From Acanthosepion pharaonis (taxonomy: Eukaryota > Mollusca > Cephalopoda > Sepiida > Sepiidae), in NCBI GenBank assembly GCA_903632075.3, contig CAHIKZ030005408.1, forward strand, positions 1,217,001-1,281,000: a DNA stretch of 64,000 bases. Direction: 5' to 3'. Shown piece by piece: positions 19,425 to 30,028 of this stretch. The position numbers and the translations under genes are program-made. Below the pieces are notes generated by a model. That model saw nothing but the letters and a program-made list of their open reading frames with translations, had not been told where the DNA came from and ran no database searches. Numbering within the stretch: position 1 is the first letter of the stretch; each line of letters begins with the position of its first letter.

Positions 19425-19810
19425 TTAATCGTTTCACCCCAAGCAAGATGATAATTCCACTAAGACACATGGGGAGTTACTGGAAGTAAAAGAAAAAGAG
19501 AAGACGTTAATATAGAGGAAGGACAATAAAAGAACAGGTTTTTGGAAGACAGAAGATGGCTTTGCACTTAAATTTTTGAAAATCGGAGGTAACAGGGAAG
19601 CCAGAAGAGTTCCACGGGCGAGAAGTAAGAGAAAATAAACTATCAGAATAGAATTTACGGTTACACCTTGTGTGTGTTAAATTCTCTATCATATGAATGT
19701 GCGCTTGGTTTAATAAAAAGCGGCCCGGATGGAGAAATCGAAGTGCCGAGTTCAAAATACATACTCTCACGCGCAAATACTTCTGAGAAATATATGACTG
19801 TATCTCCTTC
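19425..19810 (-). mobile_element. LINE-A 3' coding end and untranslated region
   Basis: The minus strand gives FLLNQAHIHMIENLTHTRCNRKFYSDSLFSLTSRPWNSSGFPVTSDFQKFKCKA (about 19760-19575), the C-terminal block seen in all LINE-A copies. The 3' region follows down to AATCGTTTCACCCCAAGCAAG (19430). Its immediate contact with the preceding RTE fragment means one inserted beside or into the other. Confidence 0.75.
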
Positions 19811-19939
19811 CCCATCTATGGGTTAAATAGTAGAACTTACATCTAGAAAAATCATTGTTATTCTGAAAAAAAATATTTCTTGATGAAATATTCACTCTCA
19901 AAAAACATATATTATTAATATCCAACATATCTTTTGGCT

Positions 19940-20069
19940 TTAAGTAACCTGCATAGATAAATCTCTGCGTATACTTGATTTTGATATCCCTAATGTGTAA
20001 TTCATTATCTGGTCTATCTCTTTTACTGACAACCGTGTATTTTGTCTTCAATGCGTTACTACTACTACT

Positions 20070-20100
<31 letters not shown>

Positions 20101-20102
20101 GC
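19940..20102 (-). mobile_element. RTE-type LINE scrap ending at (AAT)n
   Basis: The minus-strand translation KTKYTVVSKRD....LHIRDIKIKYTQRFIYAGYL (about 20050-19935) matches the RTE block KTK.M.VS......I.I....IK.VQ.F.YLG, which lies just upstream of the fragments described at 13.6 and 3.3 kb. A (TAA)n run lies at 20067-20101. Confidence 0.5.
20067..20101. repeat. (TAA)n microsatellite
   Basis: About 11 trinucleotide units. Confidence 0.9.
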
Positions 20103-20574
20103 AGCTAGAAATACTTGTGAAAATGTCACTGTTTTTATATTTTAATTTTCTGATGAATCTTAATTCTTCAGTTAATGCTTGAATAAGCTCATGGCGAGTT
20201 CTACGACAATAAAATATCCGTAGAAACTTCCCTGTCGCATCATTAAATATTTGAGCTTAGCAACTTTCACGAAATATTGCAATAACAATCATAAATATGA
20301 ATGCTGGGCGTTATTTTAAGAAGTGGGTACAAATGAAAAGATGTGAAATTGACAACGTTTATTTCCATTTTATTGAAATAGACGTTAAATACGTGACAGT
20401 GTTATCGCCTCTTCTACCTTCCCTTCTTTCTTTCATTTTCACAATTAAATCGTGTAGCGTTTCTGATATATTTGTTCCACCTATCCACGCGATCAAAACG
20501 GAATAGTCCATTCTTTATGAGGTACTGGCTGGGAGGGCGTAACGTACGGGCGAACTAAGGAACTCAGCGACAGA

Positions 20575-20575
20575 T

Positions 20576-20610
<35 letters not shown>

Positions 20611-20621
20611 TAATAATAATG
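20575..20621. repeat. (TAA)n microsatellite
   Basis: About 14 units with one CAA interruption. Confidence 0.9.
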
Positions 20622-20734
20622 TTCGATTACTAACGCCTAGTTTAATTCCTGACCCCTGACAATACCTTACTTTTTTTTCATTTACAATAAATTTCTCATA
20701 ACTTTTTCGAAAGTAAACACTTTCTTGGAACGAT

Positions 20735-21228
20735 CTTGATGTTTGTTTGTTTGTTTGGCGGCATGTCAACACCTTATGGATCATTTAATGCCGAAATTTA
20801 ATTTTCTTGGAAGCATTAGTAATTTTCTTTACAAAAATGTGTTGCTGCTTTTTTTTTTTTTTTTTTTTTTCAAAAATTTATTGCTGGTAATCATTTAATG
20901 CCGAAATTTAATTTTCTTGGAAGCATTAGTAATTTTCTTTACAAAATGTGTTGCTGCTTTTTTTTTTTTTTTTTTTTCAAAAATTTATTGCTGGTAATTA
21001 ATTTTACTATGAAAATGCATTGCTGGTATTTTAACTATAAAAATGTATTTTTATACTTTCATAGGCCAGTTTGAGAGTTCACTATTTGCCCATAGCTGAA
21101 ACCCTACCAAGTGCTACCATCGTGGGTCAGGGTGGACCTGGGAACACCAGCAATTAAGAATGGTTCCACGCTCCTCAAAACCTCCTGATCAGAGGCCTTG
21201 CTGCCGGATGTAGTTTATCGTCATACTC
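20735..21228 (+). repeat. Rep-D copy 5 with 100-bp tandem duplication
   Basis: The head is GTTTGGCGGCATGTCAACACC (20750). The block from ATCATTTAATGCCGAAATTT (about 20780 and again about 20891) to the poly-T and CAAAAATTTATTGCTGGTAA is duplicated with a ~110-bp period and differs by a few bases, so it is recent. Internal units continue to 21050. The tail includes TTTGCCCATAGCTGAAACCC (21086) and GTGGGTCAGGGTGGACCTGG (21121). Confidence 0.72.
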
Positions 21229-21299
21229 GGGACGAACGTCCTAGAATTATAATTTAAAAAATAATTCCACCAATCTCTGTGTAATAAAAGAAGACTTAA

Positions 21300-21800
21300 A
21301 AAAAAGAAGCTAAGCTTAGAGGATGGTTGATGAAGAACGAATTGGTTCTTCGATGAATATTGATAGTGGTACCATATCTTCTCCAAAAGGAATTTTTAAT
21401 TTCTTAAAGAGTACCTGATACAAGGCTCTGAGGCCACTGAAGGTAAAAGAATGTGCTGTGGATGCAACCGGAGGTAGAAAGACGTGAAGATTTTGAGAAT
21501 AAGGAGGACAGATAACGATCGATCCTTGTGTCGAAAGGTTAAGATTGTAGTGTTCAAGTAAGCAACAACGCGGGAGTCTGTCCTGCAAAGTAGCAGTTCA
21601 AAGGAAAATCCGTCTGGAGTGAAAACTTCCACCTTTACAATTTGAAAACGGGGGAAATGCAGGTGCTTCGACTCGATGGACGTAGTATGGCAAGTCCTAG
21701 CTATAGAGGTCTGAAGTAGCGGAACTAGGAACTGACGTGGTGAACATCTGCTATGGAAACAACGATATTTTTGCGACATTGCGGAAAGAGGTTGCAGAGG
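21300..21800 (-). mobile_element. LINE-B C-terminal fragment
   Basis: In two minus-strand frames: VPLLQTSIARTCHTTSIESKHLHFPRF (about 21725-21645) and LPRCCLLEHYNLNLS (about 21580-21535), which match the LINE-B order of basic R.RHAT..., then LPR.CFP.HYNLNLFKS. A frameshift separates them. Confidence 0.6.
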
Positions 21801-21854
21801 GAGAAATATGATCCGCGTAAACGATTTTGAATTCTAACAGGACTGGAAAATAAG

Positions 21855-22075
21855 AATAAAAACATTGAATATTACTACCACATCTGGTCTGGTACTTCTG
21901 CTTATGTATTTAAAGATTCCAAAATACAAAGAAGAATCTGCAATGTTATTGATCCTGACCTGGCATTTCGGATTTTCTATAAATATTTCCATGGTAATTG
22001 TTCTGATGAACTTTCCTTTAAAAGTTGTTATTTTTATACCCCTCTCTAGATAAATTGTATATATGAGGGACTCGT
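21855..22075 (+). mobile_element. LINE-A C-terminal piece
   Basis: Encodes IEYYYHIWSGTSAYVFKDSKIQRRICNVIDPDLAF and then YKYFHGNCSDELSF (about 21868-22020), equivalent to the post-reverse-transcriptase region of LINE-A. It lacks the SHRRNVASLCLF link, apparently a small deletion. Confidence 0.72.
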
Positions 22076-22239
22076 TAGGACTTCATAGAGACTCTGAAGT
22101 ATTGTGGTGACTGTATGAAGATAGGCAAATATGAATTTGTTGTTTTGATACAAGAAATGTTGTAGTTTGTTTGGGTCAAGGCCTGTGGCTAGCTAAGACA
22201 GATTGAAGACTAGCTTTCTCCCATCCCAACTATGGTACG

Positions 22240-22585
22240 AGGATATTAAGAATTAAGTGCAGCAATGGACTGGCGAGAAAGTCTGATCAATTTACAGCTA
22301 AAATAGCCAGATATAACCGTAAGTTCTATGTTAACTGTTTCTTTTCTCGCACTTCTCGCTTGTGGAACTCTCTACCGGCTTCTTGCTTTCCAGTCATGTT
22401 TGAGCTCCAAAGATTTAAAAGTAATGTCAATCGTTATTTTCTGTCTTAATTCCTGTTCTTTTATTGTTCTCTCTCCTTAATAATGTTTTTGTCTTTCTCA
22501 TATTCTCTAACACTCAATAACTCCTTGCGTCTTAGTAGCTTTATTGCCTTGCTTGGGATGAAATTATTAAAAATAGAAATAAGAA
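22240..22585 (+). mobile_element. LINE-A 3' end, continuation
   Basis: Continues the preceding piece after about 165 bp of non-matching sequence: TAARKSDQFTAKIARYNRKFYVNCFFSRTSRLWNSLPASCFPVMFELQRFKSNVNRYFLS then a stop at about 22447. The 3' untranslated end runs to GGGATGAAATTATTAAAAAT (22556-22575). The 3' end is well conserved, giving a consensus for locating other LINE-A ends. Confidence 0.8.
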
Positions 22586-23165
22586 TTGAGCAACTCTAGG
22601 CCAAATACGGTAGTAATATCTCAAACCTGACTTCACAAATCATCGGTCGTCGAGTTTGGACTCTTTTCTCGGATGACAGGAAAGTATTTTCGCGAAGGCT
22701 TTATTTGCTTCAGACACGAAAGAGAAAACAGAGAAAAAGATGTTATAAAACGATAGATTCATCCCCTGTCAAAGAGCCAGAAATGCATTTCAATCTTCAG
22801 AATCGTTAAATAATTTTATGGTGTTAGCTTGACCAGTGTTTCTCAACCTTCTTATCAATGGCACACCAAGGAGCAAAGGAAAATGTCACAGAACACTTAG
22901 GAAAATCTTTGAAGGTTATACAGTTAAATGTGAAATAAAACCATAAATTTCGAATTAAACAAGGAATTTTGAATACAGTTATATGAAAAACAGGTTAATA
23001 TTCATTTATTTAAATTAATGAAAATTTTAAAAAGTTAAAATAAAAAAATGAATAAAACAAAGTATTTAAAATAGCATAATCGGAGAATAGTGAAAAGAAT
23101 TATTTGAAAAAAAAAAATTTAATATTCATTTATTCAAATACTAACGCTGTACCATTACTATTTCC

Positions 23166-23167
<2 letters not shown>

Positions 23168-23241
<74 letters not shown>
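23168..23241. repeat. Compound (CA)n(TA)n microsatellite
   Basis: (CA)n 23168-23198 followed by (TA)n to 23241. Confidence 0.92.
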
Positions 23242-23245
<4 letters not shown>

Positions 23246-23344
23246 AAAGCACAGTAAGATATATAATCCGGTGTTCTTATAGATATTTTTATTTCTACAA
23301 AATAGTGCTCAATGTAAATTTACAGAGCATTCATATTATAAATT

Positions 23345-23702
23345 AATTGATTTTTTTCGCTACACAGTTCTAAACATGTTTCAAAAATGGAAGCTAAAAG
23401 CTTCGAATTTAATTTTGTAATTAAATTAAAGACATTAGTTCCATTTCATCCTCAAGCGAATTTTGGAGTAACTTATTACTGGGTTTTAAAAGCACAGCAA
23501 AAATCTTCATTCACGTTTCCAAGGACACAGAGAAATCCATTCTTATAGACAAGGGGTGTTTGCGAGTTCATTATCGCTGTATTTTGATGTATCAGTTATT
23601 AGTTACGTTTTGGTAGGGGTAGGGATGTATTTTTCAATGAATTCCATTTTTGAAACATGGTTAGAACTGTGTAGCAAAAAAAATCATATTTTAAATCAAT
23701 TA
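23345..23702. mobile_element. Nested inverted-repeat element inside hAT element
   Basis: Arms of about 45 bp: left 23345-23391 (TTCGCTACACAGTTCTAAAC, then ATGTTTCAAAAATGG) and right about 23643-23702, which is the complement (CCATTTTTGAAACATGG and AGAACTGTGTAGC). The interior has no coding potential. It is either a MITE or an inversion-type duplication. Confidence 0.6.
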
Positions 23703-23704
23703 AT

Positions 23705-23709
<5 letters not shown>

Positions 23710-23767
<58 letters not shown>
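23710..23767. repeat. (TA)n microsatellite
   Basis: About 58 bp of TA. Confidence 0.92.
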
Positions 23768-23772
<5 letters not shown>

Positions 23773-23879
23773 CAATATTTCACGTTACACTTGTGAGGAT
23801 CGTGCGGCACACGAGTGTGTCGTGGCACGACGGTTGAGAATCTCTGAGCTACCACCAAATATAATTTTTTATTGGATAG

Positions 23880-24880
23880 GTGGTGCTGCAGTCACTAGTA
23901 TAAAAATGGCGTCTATACGTCTGAAATATTCTCCAACACTGACGAGAAGATATTTAATTGATTAAAATGTCATTTTTTTTTTCTTATCTAAGCATCAAAA
24001 GCCATCGGATGTATCGCTGTTTTTAAAACGCTAATGCACGGAAATAAATCGTATTTACAGATATCATATTTGCTAATAAAATATTCCTATTTGCATATGT
24101 GTGTAGGTGACTATGTGTGCATGTGTGCTTTTTGCAACCTCTTACATGTCGCCTGCCTGCAAGATGAAATAAAAAGCGTTCTGAATCTAAATCGTGACCC
24201 CATAATAGCCCAAAATGTCGGCCGCCCGATTTCGTTAAGTATCGGTTTAGCTTCTCTAAGTAACGCTATCAGATCATGTCTCATCTTTTCAATCGTAAAA
24301 AAAAGTATCATAGCAAACAAATTTTCACACGCTCTCATTTGGTTAGTGTTTCAGCTGTATGACACTTTCCCGCCAAATGCGATCGCTTCATCACTTTTCC
24401 CGCCAAAAGTGTGAGCTTCTTTTAAATTATTTCATTAGTTTTTTTTTTTTTATTTGTTTCCTATTTTTTGTGTCCGATTTTTTTAAAGGTTCGAATGAAA
24501 AACATTCTTTTATTTCTGCCAGAGCTCAAAATATTCAGAGCTTTATTTCCGTGAAATATTTAATATAAACAATTCCAAAAATTTAAATGGCATGAAACCA
24601 GGTATCATTAAATACTTATGGAAATTCCAAGATAGGTAATGCATCCGGAAGACAGAATTCTGTGAAAGAAATATGTGAAGCATTACGTGAAGAAATACGT
24701 GAAGAAAATTATCCTAATATTCAAAATCAAAGTTCCTGAATTGATAATTATCAATTTACTCCAACATTAATACTTTTACAGCACAACGACTTGTAACGTA
24801 ACATTAAAACAAGCATAGAATTTTTTTTAAAAAAAGCTTTGCTTACAAGGAAATTTAAAATCGGTCGAAATTTCCAGTTT
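23880..24880. other. Unassigned intergenic DNA
   Basis: Open frames on both strands at 24034-24414 overlap each other and have no domain. Nothing here is repeated elsewhere in the window, so this is one of the few candidate single-copy stretches. Confidence 0.4.
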
Positions 24881-24939
24881 GTAACCGACGAGTTCTACAT
24901 GTCATGCTCTGACAAGCAACATTCCTTAGTTCCACCAGT

Positions 24940-25390
24940 TCAGATATTCACAGTTTAATATGAGTAGTTAGGACAAGCTCTTGTCTGCTTCACTCACCTC
25001 TCCGATCTTTTGAACAAAAGTAGAGGTTTATACCATTTTTCTTCTAAAGTCTTCTCATTCTCTTTCACTCCCAGTAGCCCTTTGAATCTTAGTGGCATTA
25101 TCACTTTGTTTAAGGTAAATTGATTAAAAAAAGACATGCCAAGTATACAGGATCGAATCATTTTCTTTCTCTTCGTATTCCGTTACTGAGAAAGGGGTTT
25201 TATTCGGAGAGCTTCTTCTCAACAATCACTTCTTTGTACTGCAGACTCCCGAGAGAATGCTTTCCTGATCACTACAATTTTAACCTCTTAAAGTCTAGGG
25301 TCAACCGTTATCTATATACAACAGCCTTATTCGATAAGCCTCTATCTTGAGTGACTCTGAAGACTTGTATTGAGTGAACAACAGTAAAAT
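24940..25390 (+). mobile_element. LINE-A-like 3' end followed by LINE-B 3' end
   Basis: 24975-25130 has the LINE 3'-end phrase CTTAGTGGCATTATC and TTAAGGTAAATTGATTAAAA. At about 25135 a LINE-B coding end follows: FFSTITSLYCRLPRECFPDHYNFNLLKSRVNRYL (about 25220-25315), then a stop region TCTTGAGTGACTCTGAAGAC shared with 34.0 and 44.4 kb. Two truncated copies therefore abut head to tail. Confidence 0.7.
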
Positions 25391-25726
25391 AAAAAAAATA
25401 TTTAAATAAAACTTGCAGAACTAAATTAGATAAAATAAGGATATAAAATAACGAGAAAAAATTAGCCAACTGAAAAATAAGTATTAACATTTGGGTCTTC
25501 TTAAGACATTACAAACCTTTTTTTTGAATTTATCTTTGGCGTTTTCGTAAGGAGTTCAGAATATTTTTAATAACTTTCAAAGTTTCTCATCTACTGACAC
25601 TCAAAAGCCTTTAAAATCTATTTTAAAAGCATTTCAGATGACTAAACACCTTCATCACAACTCATGAAATGATTAAAACCTTTCTTAAAATTCGGGAAGA
25701 CATTAATTTACTTATTATAGGATCAT

Positions 25727-25730
<4 letters not shown>

Positions 25731-25769
<39 letters not shown>
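25731..25769. repeat. (TA)n microsatellite
   Basis: About 38 bp of TA adjoining the hairpin below. Confidence 0.9.
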
Positions 25770-25774
<5 letters not shown>

Positions 25775-25877
25775 GAAAAACAGGCCACTTTAAGGTACCA
25801 TTATAATTTCACCAGAGTCCTGGTGAAATAAATTAAATTATTATAATGGTACCTTAAATTGGTCTGTTTTTGTTTTA
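25769..25877. repeat. 109-bp hairpin-forming inverted repeat
   Basis: Left arm TTAAAAGAAAAACAGGCCAC and TTAAGGTACCATTATAAT; right arm ATTATAATGGTACCTTAA and TTGGTCTGTTTTTGTTTTAA. An inner pair TTTCACCAG / CTGGTGAAA surrounds a tiny loop. It could be a miniature foldback element or a small-RNA precursor; nothing decides between these here. Confidence 0.65.
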
Positions 25878-25959
25878 AATATTAGCTCTGGATTTACATT
25901 GAGCTCTCAGGATTTCATCCTCCTTGGGATTACCCATACGGATTACCAAGTTCTTCATA

Positions 25960-26262
25960 ACTTAAATATATATATATATAGATATAGATATAGATAGAGA
26001 GTCCACCCCAAATGCATACACACTCCAGGAAAGAAAAAAAAACTTGTATAGATATTGTAGTACTAAATTTATTCATATATCCCGAAATAATTACAAGTTA
26101 CCTTTTGACTCTACAGTTGCAGGATATACTAAAAAAAAGGTGGTATTTAGCTTCCAGACATTTATTTTTTAGGACTTGTTGATGCTGCAGTCATGATGGT
26201 AATAACATATGTCGAGAAAATATTGTTCTTTTCCTATAGTGTGTATTACATTTTGGTGGGAC

Positions 26263-26305
<43 letters not shown>
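25960..26305. repeat. (TA)n and GATA microsatellites with unassigned DNA
   Basis: (TA)n at 25965-25980, GATATAGATATAGATAGAG at 25981-25999, and (TA)n at 26266-26303. DNA between them is unassigned. Confidence 0.8.
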
Positions 26306-26306
<1 letters not shown>

Positions 26307-26309
26307 TTC

Positions 26310-26990
26310 AAGTTTACAATCGGATCTTTTTTTATTTTTCACCTGTAATTTTCCACACATGGTTGGCTAGTTTAGTAGTCCCAGGTAATCGTAGTCCCGG
26401 GTAAAATACAATTTCGGATTTTGTCCAATAATATGGCGACTGTTGCATTTTTGTATTCACACCAGCAACTTTTATGACAAGGAAAACAAATTTTGATTTA
26501 AAATTTCTAATTTCAAAAAGAGCCAAAAAAATTAATAAAACAAACAAACTTTCATTTAAAATTTATAATTTCTTGGGGTGAATTAATATTTGCGATAACT
26601 TTACATTATTTGCGGGGAATTAGATTAATTTCCTACTTCAGTTCGGTACCGAGAGACTTTCTCTCCCGGAAGGGTTTTATCATATATTCAATAATAATAG
26701 TAATAATAATAACAAAATCAACCCATTTCTGCATTGTTTTCTTAAAAATCATAGCACTTTTTTCCCTAATCTACCTTTGCTGGCTAATGGTAATCATTGG
26801 GCTGGTGAATTTTAAATTTTCGCTAAACCCACTCTAAAAAATTGGACGCTATACACCAATGAGTTAGATAGTTTTCGCTTCCTAACCTGGTAGCAATTAA
26901 TTAAGGAGGTATTTAAATATCCTTGTTCATTTATTTAGATTTTGGGAAGTGTAGGACAGAAGTGAAGAGCTCGATAGAAAACTTTTTGTA
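26310..26990. other. Unassigned AT-rich DNA
   Basis: Short TAA run at 26691-26712. No coding or repeat signature. Confidence 0.4.
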
Positions 26991-27059
26991 GCAAAAATGG
27001 TTGTTTGGAGTTCTAGTTGTAACCTGTCTTCTTTTTCAATCACAATCGGCAAAACTCCA

Positions 27060-27295
27060 CACACAAAGCTCGACCACTCGACTCGTCGCCGTCTCATGTT
27101 CTCGCGCTCGTTCTCGCTTTATCGAGTGGCCGAGGCTCGGAAATTTACATAAGCCACAAATTCGTCTCGCAAAATCTCTGATGTTCCGAGATCGAGTTGT
27201 TCTTAAATTGCAGCTTTTGGATCGGCCATATTTCCTTTCATGTATTTTTGCACGCGTGACACGCACGAGCGCGTTTTGTTCCAGAAGGTAAGACA
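27060..27295. promoter_or_regulatory. CpG-rich island in AT-rich DNA, possible promoter or first exon
   Basis: CpG dinucleotides are dense here (for example CTCGACTCGTCGCCGTC at 27075 and CACGCGTGACACGCACGAGC at 27252) compared with the surrounding kilobases. A donor-like AG/GTAAGA follows at about 27288-27295. A plus-strand frame from an ATG at 26997 is only about 50 codons and has no domain. I cannot tell a promoter from an unmethylated repeat. Confidence 0.3.
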
Positions 27296-27329
27296 TTTTC
27301 CTTTCTACACTTTTTAACACGGAGCACCC

Positions 27330-27475
27330 AACGAATTTGGCAGAACAGGGACTAGAAAAAATAACGAAAAGACTAAATTTACTAAGAGCTATACGACAAG
27401 AACAGAAAATTATGGAGAACTATGATCACTCACGTCCTGAAGGGACAAGGCACAAAGAAGAAGAAAAAGAAGCTG
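27330..27475 (+). mobile_element. RTE-type LINE 3' end
   Basis: CAGGGACTAGAAAAAATAACG (27345) is followed by ATTATGGAGAACTATGATC (27409, the KLWRAMI block) and CGTCCTGAAGGGACAAGGCA (27433), the same end as at 11.6 kb, then GAAGAAGAAAAAGAAG. Confidence 0.6.
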
Positions 27476-27611
27476 GAAAGTTCTCAGCTCGAAGGTATTA
27501 AAATTAAAAAAAAAAACCCAGATGTTTGATAATTTGCTTAGAATTGGGCCGGACCGAAAAGTTTTCAGTACTCCCTCCCCACACCTATGTTTATTTTATA
27601 TCATTTAAAGT

Positions 27612-28421
27612 AGAGATTCCCAGCTTTTTTTTTTTTTTTTTTTTTTGCGTCATCGCGCATTTTCACGTGAAAGATTTTCCACCGCCCACCTGTATAGTAA
27701 ATATTCAAAAGCATACCAAAATTGTTTGGTAAAAGTTTGTTACTGGTTCATAAACAATATTTATTAAAAAATAATAAAGGGAGGTAACAAATAACGCTGA
27801 CTTACACGGCTGCTGCTACCGTATTAAAGAAGAAACAAATGCAAACTTGACCACTGAAAACTATCTATAGTCAAGGTTAGATTTATGATTAAGGTTAGCA
27901 TTGCAAGTGTTTACAAATAATTAAATGATTTTTGTTCATAATTATAAAATTAAAAAGAATTTACTACCAATAAAAATTTGGTGAATATTTATGTTGTTCT
28001 TGGCCTTTCCTTATCTGATTTAAATCCGAAAAAAATGAATTTTCGTCTGAAAAACTACTTGGATGTTAATGACACTACTTAAAGCTATAGAAAATACCAA
28101 AATATTCATTGTTTGTGGGGATATTTATATCTTATCCAGAAATGTGACCAACTTAGTCCCACTTAGCCTCATGTTTTGTCTTAATTTTGCTTTATTTTTG
28201 TTCTTTTGTTTGATTTTTATAGAGCTTCTTTGCAGACTTCCTTTGAATATTTATTTTTCGAGTAGCATATGTCGAAATACAATTTTAATTCAAAAAATCT
28301 TATATAAATAACCTACTAAAATTTCCAATCGCCTCCAATTTTCTGTTCTGTTGCTCATCGCCCACCCAACAGTTGAAATCGTCCGCCGGTGAGCGATATC
28401 GTCCAGATTGAGAAACCGTCA
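27612..28421. mobile_element. hAT-type non-autonomous element, 810 bp
   Basis: Left end AGAGATTCCCAGC and right end GATTGAGAAACCGTCA are diverged hAT-type inverted repeats. Flanks TTTAAAGT (27604-27611) and CTTAAAGT (28422-28429) match at 7 of 8 bases. Subterminal CACCGCCCACC (27680) and ATCGCCCACCC (28358) support the pairing. The AT-rich interior has no transposase. Confidence 0.65.
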
Positions 28422-28464
28422 CTTAAAGTAAATTACAATTAACTAAATTTTAGCAATAATAATC

Positions 28465-28810
28465 ATATTAACGGTGGAGTAATGGATAGCAGCTCAGATT
28501 GAGGAATTCGAATTCCAGTTGAATCCATTACGTAGAGTAATGGATAGTGGCCCGGAGTGAGGAATCAGAGAGCCGAGTTCGAATTTAAGTCGAATATGTT
28601 ACATTCACTTACGTGCTGTTACCATTGGGAAACTTATGAATCCAGCTTTGGGTAAATAGCAGGAGAGACCGGGTTCTATAGCCTTGGATGTCAACTGGTC
28701 TACCGCAGAAAGAAATGGCAACCTACTGCGGGAGGAAAAACCTGCCTAGTCAGTCATGTATTGAAATATACATAATCGCTTAAGTATGTATCACGCATGG
28801 CACAATTTTT
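28465..28810 (+). mobile_element. SINE-1 copy with partly duplicated tRNA-like head
   Basis: GGTGGAGTAATGGATAGCAGC (28473) leads to AATTCGAATTCCAGTTGAATC; then a second head GAGTAATGGATAGTGGCCCG (28536) with AGAGCCGAGTTCGAAT (B-box-like, 28569-28584). Body: GAGACCGGGTTCTATAGCC (28664), GGTCTACCGCAGAAAGAAAT (28698), CAGTCATGTATTGAAAT (28751). The tRNA-like head is tandemly repeated, as in SINE-2 at 17.2 kb. No 5S-like part is visible upstream. Confidence 0.78.
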
Positions 28811-28819
28811 TTTTAAATT

Positions 28820-29490
28820 ATATTAAATATATACAAGAGGGTGCTGAAAATTTCTCAACCCGACCAAGAAACCAAAAAGAGGGGTACTGAGTCCGGCTAA
28901 CGGACCGACGTCCTTTCCGCAGCCCCTCTTAGACATATTTTACTCATTTTTATTGTTATTTATTTAGGAATACAAGCAAGCAAAGATTTTGTAAAAATTC
29001 AAGTCAAACACTGTCGTCCGTGCTGAAATGTGACTTACTTTACAATCCACTTTTTGGCTGTTTACTCGAAGCATCTTGTTTCTTTAATGAATTAATTGGT
29101 CCTTTGACTGAATTCATTTATTTGTTTTGAGCCTCGTTCCTGCAATTAACTGGAGCGAGGCTATCGGCTTTTGTTCGAGGACGTTTTTCATTACAGCGTT
29201 GCAACCCCTGCTCCGCATTCCGCGCATGTTTACGCAACGTCACGAACATTTCAACACGGACTGCAAAATAATTAGTGCAAAAACGTTTTATTCCCAACAC
29301 AGTCAATGACTTTTTCAGGTTCATAGCACCCACCGCCCGCCGTCACCACCATTTGCTTAAAATGGTAGGGGGGAGAATGGGAGCCGGTACACGAAAAAAA
29401 AATTTCTTTAGAGACCTATAACTTAATACCAGGATTTTATCTTAATTTTTTATAATTAATACTGGATTTTACAATGGAAATTAATGGGTT
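28820..29490. other. Unassigned DNA
   Basis: Begins with the recurrent motif GTGCTGAAAATTTCTCAACC (28833). The open frames at 29118-29333 on opposite strands shadow one another and have no domain. Confidence 0.35.
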
Positions 29491-29499
29491 AATTTGGCT

Positions 29500-30028
29500 G
29501 ATTTGATTAGTTTGGTTAACGGCATATCAACTCCTTATGGGTCATTTAATACTGAAATTTAAATTTCTTGGGAGCTTTGAAAAAAAAATCATATATGTTA
29601 TTCTGCTTTCACAATTGAATACATGGTAGATGATACTCAGCTTTTGTGCATATATATGTTTGTGTGGCCATAATTACTAGAGGCGGTGATATATGTGCTT
29701 ATGTTGTAGTTTTGTTGAAGTTAGATTTCGCAATACAATTTGATTTCTTTAAGAAATTGTAGAATATTATATGGACTAATATCATGAAAGAGTTCTTTCA
29801 TGTTGGTAATTTTACTATAAGTATGTATTGTTGGCAATTTTACTTTAAATAAGTATTTTTATAACTTCAGTTTTTGGGGGGTGTTGTGGGGGGGGGCAGG
29901 ATTTTCACTATTTGCCCATAGCACCCCGAATGTAGCTGAACCTCGGAACAACAGCAATTAAGTGGTCGTTCCACGCTCCTCAAAAGATCCAATCCCCCAA
30001 TCAGAGACCTTGCTGCCAGATGTAATTT
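29500..30028 (+). repeat. Rep-D copy 6 with module E
   Basis: Head TTAACGGCATATCAACTCC (29516); E body GTAGATGATACTCAGC (29626); palindromic ATGAAAGAGTTCTTTCAT (29784-29801). Internal units lead directly to the tail TTTGCCCATAG (29911), with no second head. The tail ends near CAGAGACCTTGCTGCCAG (30002). Confidence 0.7.

Larger units (their letters stand above)
22834..23846. mobile_element. hAT-type non-autonomous element, about 1.0 kb
   Basis: The left end CAGTGTTTCTCAACC and right end GGTTGAGAATCTCTG are inverted repeats of hAT type. Flanks AGCTTGAC (22826-22833) and AGCTACCA (23847-23854) may be a diverged 8-bp duplication. Near the right end GTGTGTCGTGGCACGACGG is typical GC-richer subterminal sequence. 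It contains (CA)n(TA)n at 23168-23241 and a nested inverted-repeat element at 23345-23702. There is no transposase. Confidence 0.72.

Noticed and set aside
24034..24414. 126-codon frame as a candidate gene
   Set aside because: A comparable frame exists on the other strand, there is no domain, and no promoter or splice evidence.
27001..27291. Secreted peptide beginning with a signal-like MFGVLVVTCLLF
   Set aside because: The first codon at 27001 is TTG, not ATG, and the true ATG at 26997 is in another frame that stops after about 50 codons. No domain is present.
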